Part shown: piece after piece, positions 1-6,753 of the stretch
How positions within the stretch are numbered: position 1 is the stretch's first letter
Layout of the letters: the number at the start of each line of letters is the position of its first letter
Source of the DNA: an uncultured Dietzia sp.
Lineage (GTDB): Bacteria; Actinomycetota; Actinomycetes; Mycobacteriales; Mycobacteriaceae
DNA length: 9,811 nucleotides
Reading direction: 5' to 3'
NCBI GenBank assembly: GCA_946570335.1
Contig: CAMNYG010000029.1
Coordinates: 1 to 9,811 of the forward strand
Made by a program: the position numbers and the translations under genes
The notes under the pieces: model-generated
Database searches by the model: none
Told to the model about the DNA's origin: nothing
Seen by the model: the letters and a program-made list of their open reading frames with translations, nothing else

Positions 1-1015
1 GACGGTGGCGGTCGAGTTCGGCGAACACGTCGTCGAGGAGCAGCACCGGCTCGATCCCGTCCGCGCGGAACAACTCGAGCGATCCGAGACGCAACGCGAG
101 CGCGAACGACCATGTCTCCCCGTGGCTCGCGAACCCCTTCGCCGGCTCCTCACCGAGGGTCAGGATCAGGTCGTCGCGGTGCGGCCCGACGAGTGACTGT
201 CCGCGCTCGATCTCCTCCCGGCGGCGCGAGCCGAGCTCGGCGAGGAGGTGCGCCTCGACGAATTCGGGGTCGGTGAGATCCGACTCCGCGGGCGGGGACG
301 CGACGCGGAACCGGTAGGTCAGGTCGGCGGGTCGTGACTCCGGTGCGAGGGTGCGATAGGCGTCGACGACGAGGGGACGCAGTTGCTCGAGGAGGGCCAC
401 CCGACCGGACACGACACGAGCCCCTATCGAGGCGAGGCGCCCGTCCCACACGTCGAGGGTGTCCAACGCGGCAGCGGATTCCTCCGGTCGGCCGCGTCGG
501 ACCGCACTCGACGCGGACTTGAGAAGAGCCGTGCGTTGACGCAGGACCGAACCGTAGTCGGCGACGTCACCGCCGAGTGCGGGCCTGCGCTGGGACATGA
601 GCTCGTCGAGCAGTCGACGACGCTCCGCCGGCTCGCCACGGACGAGGGCCAGATCCTCGGGCGCGAAGAGCACGGACTGGACCACGCCCAGGATGTCGCC
701 CAGGCGGCGACACGGGGAGGTGTTGAGTCGCGCGCGGTTGGCCTTGCCCGAGTTGAGGGCGAGCTCGACCGTGAGTTCACGGCCGGCGTTGTGTGCCAGG
801 GCACCGACCAGTGCGGTCTGCGCCCCGGTGCGGATCATGGGCGTGTCCCCGGAAACCCGGTGCGACCGCAGCGTGGCGAGCACTCCCACGGCCTCGAGCA
901 CATTGGTCTTGCCGTGCCCGTTGCGCCCGACCAGCGTGGTCACCCCGGGTTCGAGCTCGAGCTCGAGCAGCGGCCACGAGCGGAAGTCGAGAAGTCTCAG
1001 GTGACGCAGGTGCAT
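1..1015 (-). CDS. recF: RecF, DNA replication/repair ATPase (3' end missing)
   Basis: RecF is an SMC-like ABC ATPase that binds single/double-strand DNA junctions and helps load RecA at gaps during RecFOR recombination repair. Reading from the ATG at 1015 gives 338 codons with no stop before the window edge, so about 40 to 60 C-terminal residues are missing compared with the usual 380 to 400. The protein begins MHLRHLRLLDFRSW, typical of the family. Walker A is GRNGHGKTN (about residues 30-38). The ABC signature region is SHGETWSFALAL (297-308), and Walker B is VLLLDDVFAELD (324-335). It starts 23 bp after the dnaN stop with no clear Shine-Dalgarno sequence, so translational coupling to dnaN in a dnaN-recF operon is likely. 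Identification is very secure. No frame disruption is seen. Confidence 0.97.
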   Translation of the reverse strand, partial: MHLRHLRLLDFRSWPLLELELEPGVTTLVGRNGHGKTNVLEAVGVLATLRSHRVSGDTPMIRTGAQTALVGALAHNAGRELTVELALNSGKANRARLNTSPCRRLGDILGVVQSVLFAPEDLALVRGEPAERRRLLDELMSQRRPALGGDVADYGSVLRQRTALLKSASSAVRRGRPEESAAALDTLDVWDGRLASIGARVVSGRVALLEQLRPLVVDAYRTLAPESRPADLTYRFRVASPPAESDLTDPEFVEAHLLAELGSRRREEIERGQSLVGPHRDDLILTLGEEPAKGFASHGETWSFALALRLGSLELFRADGIEPVLLLDDVFAELDRHR

Positions 1016-1038
1016 GCCCGGGAGGCTCGCGGCAGACG

Positions 1039-2214
1039 TCAGCCCGGCAGGCGCACGGGCATGAGGAGGTAGGTGTGATCGGAATCGATCGGCGCGATCG
1101 CACCATCGGCATCCGGCTCCGGCAGCACCTCGGGCGCGGGGCGCAGCACGGCCGGCCGGCTGGGCTGGGTGAACCCGAACGCGACCCGCGGCGCGTGGAT
1201 GCTGCCCAGCCCGTCGAGGAGGTAGCCCGGGTTGAACGCGATGGTCAGCGGCGCACCGACGAACTCGACCGGCAGCGTCTCGTTGGCCTGCGCGGCATCG
1301 TCCCCGCCCGCGGACAGGGCCACCTCGCCCTCGGTGAACGCCAGGCGGACCTGGACACCGCGGTCCGCCACCAGGGCGACTCGCTTGATGGCCTGCACCA
1401 GGGGGTCGACCTCCACCACCGCGACCGAGGTGTGCTGGGGCGGCAGGAGCTGACGGACCTTGGGGAATTCGGCGTCGAGCAGGCGGGTGGTGGTGCGCTG
1501 GCCGGACACCAGGACGCCCAGGATCCCCTCGGCACCGATCTCGGACCCGGCACCCAGGCTCAGGTCGACCCGACCACCGCCACCGGCGGACCGCGTGACC
1601 TCCGACAGCGCCTTGGCCGGGATGAGAACCTCCACGGCCACGTCCTCCCGGGCCGGCTCCCACTCGAAGTCACGGATCGCCAGACGGAAACGGTCGGTGG
1701 CGATGAGCGTGACGCGGGATCCCTCGATCTCCATCCGGATTCCGGTGAGCATCGGCAGCGTGTCGTCCTTGCCGGCGGCCACGACGACCTGTGACACGGC
1801 CTCGGAGAACGCCTCCACCTGGGCGGAACCGGTGACCTCCGGCATGGTCGGGAGCTGCGGGTAGTCCTCGACCGGCATGGTCGGCAGCGTGAACTTGGCC
1901 GAACCGCAGGTGATGAACATCTTCTGCGCGGTGACCGTCACCTCGACGGGGCGGTCCGGAAGCGCGCGGGCGATGTCCGCCAGCAGGCGACCGGACACCA
2001 GGGTGCTGCCCGGCTCGGAGACCTCGGCCGGGACCGAGACCTGGGCCGACGTCTCATAGTCGAACCCCGAGATGGTCAATCCCGAGTCGGCCTCGAGCAG
2101 GACCCCGCCGAGGATCGGCACCGACGGTCGCGACGGCAGGGTGCGCGCCACCCAGGCCACGGAATCCGCAAAGTCCTCGCGGGTGACGCGGAACGTCGGA
2201 TCCGTGATCTCCAT
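1039..2214 (-). CDS. dnaN: DNA polymerase III beta subunit (sliding clamp)
   Basis: The sliding clamp is a dimeric ring that tethers DNA polymerase III and other repair and replication factors to DNA. The protein is 391 aa, the usual size for actinobacteria. It shows the expected order of three clamp domains of roughly 125 to 130 residues each. Recognisable stretches are the N-terminal [14 protein letters not shown], the domain-1 end [16 protein letters not shown], and the C-terminal [10 protein letters not shown], which matches the P-x-R-L/M end of the clamp's binding pocket. The ATG at 2214 is preceded by a good Shine-Dalgarno AAAGAGG (2221-2227) at 6-nt spacing. recF follows 23 bp downstream. 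The gene is separated from dnaA by the candidate origin and a hydrolase gene, whereas in most relatives dnaA and dnaN are adjacent apart from oriC. Confidence 0.98.
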   Translation of the reverse strand: MEITDPTFRVTREDFADSVAWVARTLPSRPSVPILGGVLLEADSGLTISGFDYETSAQVSVPAEVSEPGSTLVSGRLLADIARALPDRPVEVTVTAQKMFITCGSAKFTLPTMPVEDYPQLPTMPEVTGSAQVEAFSEAVSQVVVAAGKDDTLPMLTGIRMEIEGSRVTLIATDRFRLAIRDFEWEPAREDVAVEVLIPAKALSEVTRSAGGGGRVDLSLGAGSEIGAEGILGVLVSGQRTTTRLLDAEFPKVRQLLPPQHTSVAVVEVDPLVQAIKRVALVADRGVQVRLAFTEGEVALSAGGDDAAQANETLPVEFVGAPLTIAFNPGYLLDGLGSIHAPRVAFGFTQPSRPAVLRPAPEVLPEPDADGAIAPIDSDHTYLLMPVRLPG

Positions 2215-2400
2215 CGATGACCTCTTTCAGGCAGGGCGGATACCGCTTCGGGTATCTGGACGGTTGGTCTTGTCGGGCTGGGGAGTGCTGCGTGCCGTCG
2301 CCGGGCGGCGGGACGTCTCCATGAGAGTAACCGCTCGCACCGACAGAGGACACACCGAAGGGGTGGATCCGGGTCAAGCAGGCTCGCCGTTCCACATCCC

Positions 2401-2460
2401 TACTTCTTACAAGAACTCTCTAGAGAGCTAAGAGGTAGTAGTAGGTCCTGTGAAATTGTG
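2401..2460. other. AT-rich putative DNA unwinding element
   Basis: By count, 24 of the 60 bases are G or C (40 percent), clearly lower than the surrounding sequence. The tract contains the inverted repeat TTCTT-AC-AAGAA (2404-2415), the perfect palindrome CTCTCTAGAGAG (2416-2427) and TAGTAGTAG (2436-2444). It sits at the dnaN-side edge of the DnaA-box cluster, as expected for the site where DnaA melts the duplex. The melting role is inferred from composition and position. Confidence 0.55.
2436..2457 (-). other. DnaA-trio-like element with adjacent DnaA-box-like site
   Basis: Read on the minus strand, a degenerate DnaA box AATTTCACA (2457-2449, 7 of 9 to TTWTNCACA) is followed by a short GC-containing linker and then CTACTACTA (2444-2436). 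The AT-rich tract comes next. This order of box, GC-rich spacer and trinucleotide repeats, where the complementary strand reads TAG, is the layout described for the basal unwinding system best known from Bacillus subtilis. Only three clean repeats are present and the box is weak, so this is a suggestion. Confidence 0.4.
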
Positions 2461-2500
2461 AGCCGAGCCCTGTCACCACAGGTCCGATGTGATTTCCGAG

Positions 2501-2509
2501 TGTGGACGC
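2501..2509 (-). promoter_or_regulatory. Degenerate DnaA box
   Basis: The minus strand reads GCGTCCACA, 7 of 9 to the actinobacterial consensus TTGTCCACA with the TCCACA half intact. It lies between the AT-rich tract and the main box array and has the opposite orientation to that array. Confidence 0.4.
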
Positions 2510-2560
2510 GGCCGTTGGTTCTTGTGGTTTGTTCGGTGGGGACAGTGGAATCACACGTCT

Positions 2561-2613
2561 CGGTCCACCCTCTGTCCACCGTTGGTCCACAAGATCCCAC
2601 AGCTTTGTCCACA
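2561..2613 (+). promoter_or_regulatory. Tandem array of five DnaA-box-like sites, including one perfect box
   Basis: Five plus-strand motifs end at 2569, 2580, 2591, 2601 and 2613. They are CGGTCCACC (6 of 9), CTGTCCACC (7 of 9), TGGTCCACA (8 of 9), GATCCCACA (weak) and TTGTCCACA (2605-2613, 9 of 9). The spacing of 11, 11, 10 and 12 bp is close to one helical turn, so bound DnaA protomers would sit on one face of the DNA. The perfect and 8-of-9 sites are secure as DnaA boxes. The weaker ones are supported mainly by the phasing. Confidence 0.75.
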
Positions 2614-2615
2614 GC

Positions 2616-2624
2616 TGTGAAAGA
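2616..2624 (-). promoter_or_regulatory. Inverted DnaA-box-like site
   Basis: The minus strand reads TCTTTCACA, 8 of 9 to the relaxed consensus TTWTNCACA. It faces the perfect box at 2605-2613, and together they form the palindrome CACAGCTGTG (2610-2619). A head-to-head DnaA pair is possible. Confidence 0.4.
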
Positions 2625-2668
2625 TGTGACGGGTGGCATGAGATGGGTGGATCCGAGACTCGAGTGAG

Positions 2669-3766
2669 TTACTTCTTGTCGCCGAAGAGTCCGATATGAG
2701 CTCGTGACCGGACGTGGTCGTCCACGAACTCGTCCAGTTCTGCGAAGACCTGCTTGGAAGCATCAAGCCACGGCATGAGGATCGGGAAGACGTGGAACAT
2801 ACCCCTGGCCTCGATCGCGTGCACCTCGATCTCCGCGGCACGGAGGTTGTCCACGAGCTCGCGGATGCCGTCCCGGAACATCTCCTTGCCGCCCGAGGTG
2901 ACGAATGTGGGCGGGAACCAGTCGGGGCTCAGGGCGGCGTTGACGGTCGAGACCAACGGATCTCCGGGGGCGATCCCCTGGAGATACGGCGCCGTGGGCA
3001 CGTTCCACGGGAGGATGTCGTACCGCGCGTTGTCCGAGACTGACGGTTGGTCCAGCTCGAGATCGGTTTCCGGGGAGAAGAGGGCCAGCGCGGCCGGCAT
3101 GTCGACCCCGGAGGCGTGCAGGTGCGACACCAGTGACGCGGCCAGGCCACCACCACCGGAGTCGCCCGCGACGATGAGGTTCTCGGCCTCGATCCCCTGT
3201 TCCAGCATCGCCTCGTAGACACTCGCCGCGTCCAGCACCCCGGCGGGGAACGGGAACTCGGGGGCCATCCGGTAATCGGCGATGAAGATGTGGCAGCCGG
3301 TCTGCTTGGCGATGGCGGACGCGAACGCGGCGTACATCATCGGTGACGTGCCGATGTAGCCCCCGCCGTGCAGATACAAGATGGTGCCGTCGACCCGGTC
3401 GTGGGTGCCCGGCTTGCGCCGACACCACAGACCGGGCACGCCCCCGATCTCCTCCTTGGTGATCGTGACACCGTCGAGCTGCTTGACGAACGGTGGCATC
3501 ACGACCCGACAGAGGCCGTCGATGACCTGCTCCATGGAGCGGAACTCCTCGATCGGCAGGCCGAGGGAGTACCCCATGAAGGAACGGATGGTCTGCCGCG
3601 TGACGGACTGTCCGAGGTTGTCGACGATGTTGCCAGGCCCGCGCCACGGCTGGACGAACGGTATGCGGGCGAGTCCGGTGAGCAGATTCTGCCCGAGTCC
3701 CACCATCGTGAGGGCTGCGACGGCCGGCGTGGCGGTCTGAACTTCGGGACGATCGGCCATGACCAT
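2669..3766 (-). CDS. Alpha/beta hydrolase, hormone-sensitive-lipase-type esterase
   Basis: This 365-aa protein is a probable carboxylesterase or lipase of the alpha/beta hydrolase fold-3 (HSL) family; its substrate is unknown. Visible motifs are the oxyanion-hole YLHGGGY (131-137), DYRMAPEFPFPA (164-175) and the nucleophile elbow GDSGGGG (201-207, Ser203). The region SGGKEMFRDG (291-300) should supply the acid (Glu295 or Asp299), and GMFHVF (322-327) carries the likely catalytic His325. The roughly 100 residues before the hydrolase core, with a mildly hydrophobic start, resemble a lid or cap domain; no signal peptide is obvious. ATG at 3766 was chosen because no start codon lies upstream in frame before the dnaA end. 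ATG at 3760 is an alternative, and neither has a clear Shine-Dalgarno. It lies between dnaA (124 bp upstream) and the candidate origin, an unusual place for a metabolic gene. Codon use looks like that of its neighbours. Confidence 0.9.
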   Translation of the reverse strand: MVMADRPEVQTATPAVAALTMVGLGQNLLTGLARIPFVQPWRGPGNIVDNLGQSVTRQTIRSFMGYSLGLPIEEFRSMEQVIDGLCRVVMPPFVKQLDGVTITKEEIGGVPGLWCRRKPGTHDRVDGTILYLHGGGYIGTSPMMYAAFASAIAKQTGCHIFIADYRMAPEFPFPAGVLDAASVYEAMLEQGIEAENLIVAGDSGGGGLAASLVSHLHASGVDMPAALALFSPETDLELDQPSVSDNARYDILPWNVPTAPYLQGIAPGDPLVSTVNAALSPDWFPPTFVTSGGKEMFRDGIRELVDNLRAAEIEVHAIEARGMFHVFPILMPWLDASKQVFAELDEFVDDHVRSRAHIGLFGDKK

Positions 3767-3836
3767 GGATGTCGGGTCGCCGATGAACCGTGTATCGCGG
3801 CCTCGACGCCCCTCCCCCCTTTCGTGAAAGAACGGG

Positions 3837-3854
3837 CGCGCGAAGGACCGCGCG
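3837..3854 (-). terminator. Possible weak dnaA terminator hairpin
   Basis: CGCGCG arms (3837-3842 and 3849-3854) flank a 6-nt loop, 37 to 54 bp past the dnaA stop on the minus strand. A T-biased stretch (TTCTTTC) follows. The stem is short, so dnaA transcripts may also read through into the hydrolase gene. Confidence 0.25.
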
Positions 3855-3890
3855 GAGCTTGTGCCGTCGAGGTTAGCGAATTCTTCTCGT

Positions 3891-5396
3891 CTACATCGCT
3901 CGGGATCGTTCGCGGATGCGCGCGGTCAGCTCCTGGATCTGGTCGTAGGTACGCCGATCGTCCTTGATCTCCTTGAGGATCTTGCGCTGTGCATACATGA
4001 CGGTGGTGTGGTCCTTGCCGCCGAACGTCACCCCGATCTTGGGAAGCGACAGGTCCGTGAGCTCCCGGCACAGGTACATGGCGATCTGACGGGCCCGGGA
4101 CAGTGACCTCGTCTTGGATGTCCCACAGAGCTCGTCGATGCTCGTCGAGAAGAACTCGGCGGTCACGGCCATGATCGTCGCCGCCGAGATCTGCAGCGAG
4201 TCGTCATCGGAGACCACGTCGCGCAACACCACCTCGGCCAGTGGCACATCGATGTCGTGTCCGTTGAGGGAGGCGAACGCCACGACGCGGATCAGCGCCC
4301 CCTCGAGTTCGCGGATGTTCCGCTGGACCCGGGTCGCGATCAGCTCGAGCACGCCGCGCGGCACCTCGTAGCCCTCGGACTTGGCCTTCTTGTCGAGAAT
4401 CGCGATGCGTGTCTCGAGCTCGGGCGGCTGGATGTCTGTGATCAGACCCCACTCGAAGCGAGTGCGGAGACGGTCCTCGAGCGGCTGGAGCTGCTTGGGC
4501 GGCCGGTCGGAGGAGATGACGATCTGCTTCTGCGCGTTGTGGATCGTGTTGAACGTGTGGAAGAACTCCTCCTGCACCTGCTCCTTGCCGATGAGGAACT
4601 GGATGTCGTCCACCAGGAGGATGTCCGCCTCGCGGTACCGCTTCTTGAACATGTTCTGGCGGCCGTCACGGACGGAGTTGATGAAGTCGTTGGTGAACTC
4701 CTCGGTCGAGACGTATTTGACCTTCTGTTCGGAGTACATCCGCAGGGAGTAGTGCCCGATCGCGTGGAGCAGATGGGTCTTGCCAAGGCCCGACTCCCCC
4801 CAGATGAACAGGGGGTTGTAGGCACGGGCCGGGGCTTCGGCGACCGCGAGTGCGGCGGCGCGGGCGAACCGGTTCGAGTTGCCCTGGACGAAAGCGCTGA
4901 AGGTGTAGCGCTGATTGAGTCCGGGCGCCGTCGCCGCGGAGAGCGCCTCGTCTCGGTCGCTTCCGTGGAGCAGACGCTCGGCGGCGATCTGCTCCTCGGT
5001 CATCCGGGTGGGACGCCGGGGCGTGGCGGGGTCGTCGCCGTGGGGCTCGGGTCGGTGGATCTCGTCGACGTCGATCTCCGGCGCGGTGTCCCCGTCGGCC
5101 TGCGGCTGCGCGCCGGCGAGCGAGGTGTCCACCTTGACAGCGAGATCGACCGGCTCCCCGAGCTGTGTGCTCAGCGCGCGGGTGATCGGACCGCGCAGGA
5201 CCGATTCGATGTTGTCGCGGGCGAAGGCGGAAGGGGCTGCGAGCATCGCGAAGCCGTTGACCACGGCGATCGGCTGAACCAGCCGGAGCCAGGCCTGTTG
5301 CTGGCGGGAGAGGACCGGGTTGTCGTCACTGGCGAGCGCGGGATCGGTCAGTCGGTCGAGGACGGCACTCCACACGTGCTCGAGCTCAGGAGACAC
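3891..5396 (-). CDS. dnaA: Chromosomal replication initiator DnaA
   Basis: DnaA is the AAA+ initiator that binds DnaA boxes and opens the origin. With a GTG start at 5396 the protein is 501 aa, the usual size for this order. Domain I (about 1-85, [15 protein letters not shown] onward) mediates self-association and helicase loading. An acidic, proline-containing linker (about 90-160) is domain II. The AAA+ core has Walker A GESGLGKT (200-207), Walker [11 protein letters not shown] (259-268), sensor 1 ISSDRPP (294-300) and sensor 2 [10 protein letters not shown] (359-368). The C-terminal domain IV has the DNA-binding signature [13 protein letters not shown] (461-473). The reading frame stays open 100 codons further upstream to 5696. 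That extension is unlike known DnaA N-termini, and the GTG has AGGAG 10 nt before it. Three DnaA boxes lie 75 to 127 nt upstream, consistent with autoregulation. Confidence 0.98.
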   Translation of the reverse strand: MSPELEHVWSAVLDRLTDPALASDDNPVLSRQQQAWLRLVQPIAVVNGFAMLAAPSAFARDNIESVLRGPITRALSTQLGEPVDLAVKVDTSLAGAQPQADGDTAPEIDVDEIHRPEPHGDDPATPRRPTRMTEEQIAAERLLHGSDRDEALSAATAPGLNQRYTFSAFVQGNSNRFARAAALAVAEAPARAYNPLFIWGESGLGKTHLLHAIGHYSLRMYSEQKVKYVSTEEFTNDFINSVRDGRQNMFKKRYREADILLVDDIQFLIGKEQVQEEFFHTFNTIHNAQKQIVISSDRPPKQLQPLEDRLRTRFEWGLITDIQPPELETRIAILDKKAKSEGYEVPRGVLELIATRVQRNIRELEGALIRVVAFASLNGHDIDVPLAEVVLRDVVSDDDSLQISAATIMAVTAEFFSTSIDELCGTSKTRSLSRARQIAMYLCRELTDLSLPKIGVTFGGKDHTTVMYAQRKILKEIKDDRRTYDQIQELTARIRERSRAM

Positions 5397-5406
5397 GGTG
5401 GGCGGT

Positions 5407-5411
5407 CTCCT
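5407..5411 (-). promoter_or_regulatory. Ribosome binding site that sets the dnaA start
   Basis: The minus strand reads GAGAGGAGA around 5406-5414, with the AGGAG core 10 nt before the GTG at 5396. It supports the 501-aa form of DnaA over the 601-aa open frame. Confidence 0.6.
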
Positions 5412-5470
5412 CTCGTCTGGTGTCGACGGTTCTCGTATCGATCTGGCGTACCGTCCTGCGGAACCACACT

Positions 5471-5479
5471 CTATCCACA
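5471..5479 (+). promoter_or_regulatory. DnaA box upstream of dnaA (CTATCCACA)
   Basis: It matches TTATCCACA at 8 of 9 positions. It lies 75 nt upstream of the dnaA GTG and overlaps a weak -10-like sequence for dnaA, so bound DnaA could repress its own gene. Confidence 0.7.
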
Positions 5480-5502
5480 GGCCTGCACCCGGGTCCATCG
5501 GG

Positions 5503-5511
5503 CTATCCACA
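5503..5511 (+). promoter_or_regulatory. DnaA box upstream of dnaA (CTATCCACA)
   Basis: This is an exact copy of the box at 5471-5479, with starts 32 bp (about three helical turns) apart. It matches TTATCCACA at 8 of 9 positions. Confidence 0.7.
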
Positions 5512-5514
5512 CCG

Positions 5515-5523
5515 TTGTCCACA
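5515..5523 (+). promoter_or_regulatory. Perfect DnaA box upstream of dnaA (TTGTCCACA)
   Basis: It matches the actinobacterial consensus at all nine positions. It is flanked by the inverted repeat CACACC (5508-5513) and GGTGTG (5524-5529), and begins 12 bp after the start of the previous box. Confidence 0.85.
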
Positions 5524-5766
5524 GGTGTGAGTAAATAGACCCCTCCCGGGGCCGGAGCTGGTTGCGACGTGGATTGTTGGCGGTCGTACGGGCGATCGGT
5601 TGTGTTGGCCCCGCTTCGGGGCTCGATGATGAACGACGGTAACAACACTGTGAACGACTGGGCAACCCTCAAGATCAGGTGGAGGCCGTAAGTCAAGCAT
5701 CACGGCCGTGGGTGTGTCGCCTTGGGCTGTGAAGTGGTACGGGAGAGGCGAGTGGGATTACACAGT

Positions 5767-5796
5767 TTGGCGCGCAGCCGGTTGTGAGCGTAATCT
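5767..5796 (+). promoter_or_regulatory. Probable rpmH operon promoter
   Basis: A -35-like TTGGCG (5767-5772) is 18 bp from a -10-like TAATCT (5791-5796). The start would fall near 5803, giving a leader of roughly 118 nt before rpmH. The match is moderate, and this is by eye only. Confidence 0.4.
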
Positions 5797-5920
5797 TGAA
5801 CAGTCTGTCGCGCGCCCGGGTGGCGTGCGGCGCGTCGTGGTGCCGCCGTCAGGGGTTCGACGACGTCTCGAACTCGATCGCGTGCCGGCAACGGTGCCGA
5901 CTTCATGTGAGGAGCCAACC

Positions 5921-6064
5921 ATGGCCAAGGGCAAGCGGACCTTCCAGCCGAACAACCGTCGTCGTGCCAAGGTGCACGGATTCCGTCTGCGTATGCGCAC
6001 CCGCGCCGGCCGCGGCATCGTCGCGGCCCGTCGTCGTAAGGGTCGTTCGGCGCTGACGGCCTGA
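5921..6064 (+). CDS. rpmH: 50S ribosomal protein L34
   Basis: L34 is a small basic protein of the large ribosomal subunit. The 47-aa product, [20 protein letters not shown] to KGRSALTA, is the full family length and has the conserved [11 protein letters not shown] start and the [13 protein letters not shown] core. The ATG at 5921 has a strong Shine-Dalgarno GAGGAG (5909-5914) at 6-nt spacing; an open frame continues upstream from 5708 but has no L34 resemblance. It is the first gene of the right-going block, with rnpA 17 bp downstream, the usual rpmH-rnpA pair. Confidence 0.98.
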   Translation: MAKGKRTFQPNNRRRAKVHGFRLRMRTRAGRGIVAARRRKGRSALTA

Positions 6065-6081
6065 TCCCGGCCGGGTGGCGG

Positions 6082-6447
6082 GTGCTTCCCGGGCCGCACC
6101 GGCTCCACCGTTCCGCCGATTTCGGGACGGTGGTGCGTCGGGGTGCCAGGAAGGGCCGCCGCACGATGGTCGTATACGCCCACGTGGACTCTTCGGAGTT
6201 CCGCGTGGGCGGTCCCCGTTTCGGGCTCGTCGTGAGCAAGGCCGTCGGCGATTCGGTGACCCGTCACCGTGTCAGTCGGCGGCTTCGCCATATCGCCGCA
6301 GAGGTGGTCGGTGACCTCGATCCCGATCTGATGGTGGTCATCCGGGCCAATCCCGCCTCGGCGACGGCCTCGCATGACGATCTGGTCCGCGATTTCCGCA
6401 AGGCGCTGGATGTGGCGTCGGCGCGCGCGAGGGAGGTCCGGTCATGA
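6082..6447 (+). CDS. rnpA: Ribonuclease P protein component
   Basis: RnpA is the protein cofactor of RNase P, which with the rnpB RNA (not in this window) trims the 5' leader of tRNA precursors. The GTG at 6082 gives 121 aa starting [21 protein letters not shown], which matches the family's normal M-L-P-x-x-x-R-x-R-x-S-x-D-F beginning. No clear Shine-Dalgarno is present, so coupling to rpmH (17 bp upstream) is likely. The RNA-binding signature is [24 protein letters not shown] (about 46-69), where RHR stands in place of the canonical RNR, as is common in actinobacteria. The stop overlaps the yidD start by 4 bp (ATGA). Confidence 0.95.
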   Translation: MLPGPHRLHRSADFGTVVRRGARKGRRTMVVYAHVDSSEFRVGGPRFGLVVSKAVGDSVTRHRVSRRLRHIAAEVVGDLDPDLMVVIRANPASATASHDDLVRDFRKALDVASARAREVRS

Positions 6448-6740
6448 CGGAGCGGCGTCCGGGACCGATAGCCCGGGCCCTGTTGTGGATGTTGGATTTC
6501 TACCAGAAGGGCATCTCCCCGCTCATGCCCCCGAGCTGCCGCTTCCAACCCAGCTGCAGCAGCTACGCGGTCGAAGCCGTCCGTGTCCACGGTGCCTGGT
6601 ACGGCACGTGGCTCTCGGTCTGGCGTCTTCTGCGTTGTGGGCCGTGGACGCCGGGCGGTTGGGATCCGGTCCCGGAACCTCGTGCTCCCGATCCCGGTTC
6701 CACCTCGCCTGAGCACCCGTCCCCCTCCGAACGAAGCTAG
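6444..6740 (+). CDS. yidD: Membrane protein insertion efficiency factor YidD
   Basis: YidD is a small, membrane-associated protein that aids YidC- and Sec-dependent membrane protein insertion; its exact action is unclear. The 98-aa product has the full DUF37 signature: [23 protein letters not shown] (about 20-42), AVRVHG, WRLLRC (60-65) and P-x-x-P-G-G-x-D-P-V-P (67-77). Three conserved cysteines are at 32, 38 and 65. The first helix, [18 protein letters not shown], is amphipathic and probably lies on the membrane. The C-terminal 20 residues are rich in proline and serine and variable. It overlaps rnpA by 4 bp and is 13 bp from yidC, so it is translated within the same operon. Confidence 0.95.
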   Translation: MTERRPGPIARALLWMLDFYQKGISPLMPPSCRFQPSCSSYAVEAVRVHGAWYGTWLSVWRLLRCGPWTPGGWDPVPEPRAPDPGSTSPEHPSPSERS

Positions 6741-6753
6741 GATTTCTCCACCC

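Larger units (their letters stand above)
2215..2668. other. oriC: Candidate oriC (dnaN-hydrolase intergenic region)
   Basis: This 454-bp stretch has no credible gene. It contains a cluster of DnaA-box-like sequences (2501-2624) with one perfect TTGTCCACA at 2605-2613. An AT-rich tract (2401-2460, 24 of 60 bases G or C) stands out in an otherwise very GC-rich window and could be the unwinding element. It also holds a TAG repeat and a 12-bp palindrome. The dnaN side (2215-2400) contains a small hairpin, GATACC/GGTATC at 2239-2256, in the dnaN leader. A weak minus-strand -10-like TACTCT lies at 2324-2329, with no convincing -35. The position next to dnaN and the box cluster make it the best oriC candidate, by analogy with the dnaA-dnaN spacer of other actinobacteria. 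Origin activity itself is inferred. Confidence 0.8.
5397..5920. other. dnaA-rpmH divergent intergenic region
   Basis: This 524-bp stretch separates the left-going replication genes from the right-going rpmH block. It contains three strong DnaA boxes (5471-5523), a small hairpin GCCCCG-CTT-CGGGGC (5608-5622), a probable rpmH promoter (5767-5796) and the long rpmH leader. A weak minus-strand promoter for dnaA could be TGGACC, 18 bp, then TAGAGT (-10 at 5468-5473), overlapping the first DnaA box. I see no convincing gene in it. The short frames here lack ribosome sites and family resemblance. Confidence 0.7.

Noticed and set aside
793..1794. 333-codon open frame on the plus strand opposite recF and dnaN
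   Set aside because: It crosses the recF-dnaN junction on the opposite strand, has a biased composition and no recognisable motif. High-GC codon bias explains it.
2400..2639. Small open frames within the candidate origin
   Set aside because: They are made largely of DnaA-box repeats, have no Shine-Dalgarno and resemble nothing known. The region is better explained as oriC.
4257..5534. 425-codon open frame on the plus strand opposite dnaA
   Set aside because: It is a shadow of dnaA in high-GC sequence. Its product is low-complexity (Val/Glu/Arg/Leu-rich), resembles no family, and overlaps an unquestionable gene.
5700..6375. Minus-strand frames opposite rpmH and rnpA
   Set aside because: They are antisense to two certain genes and their arginine/proline-rich products match no family.
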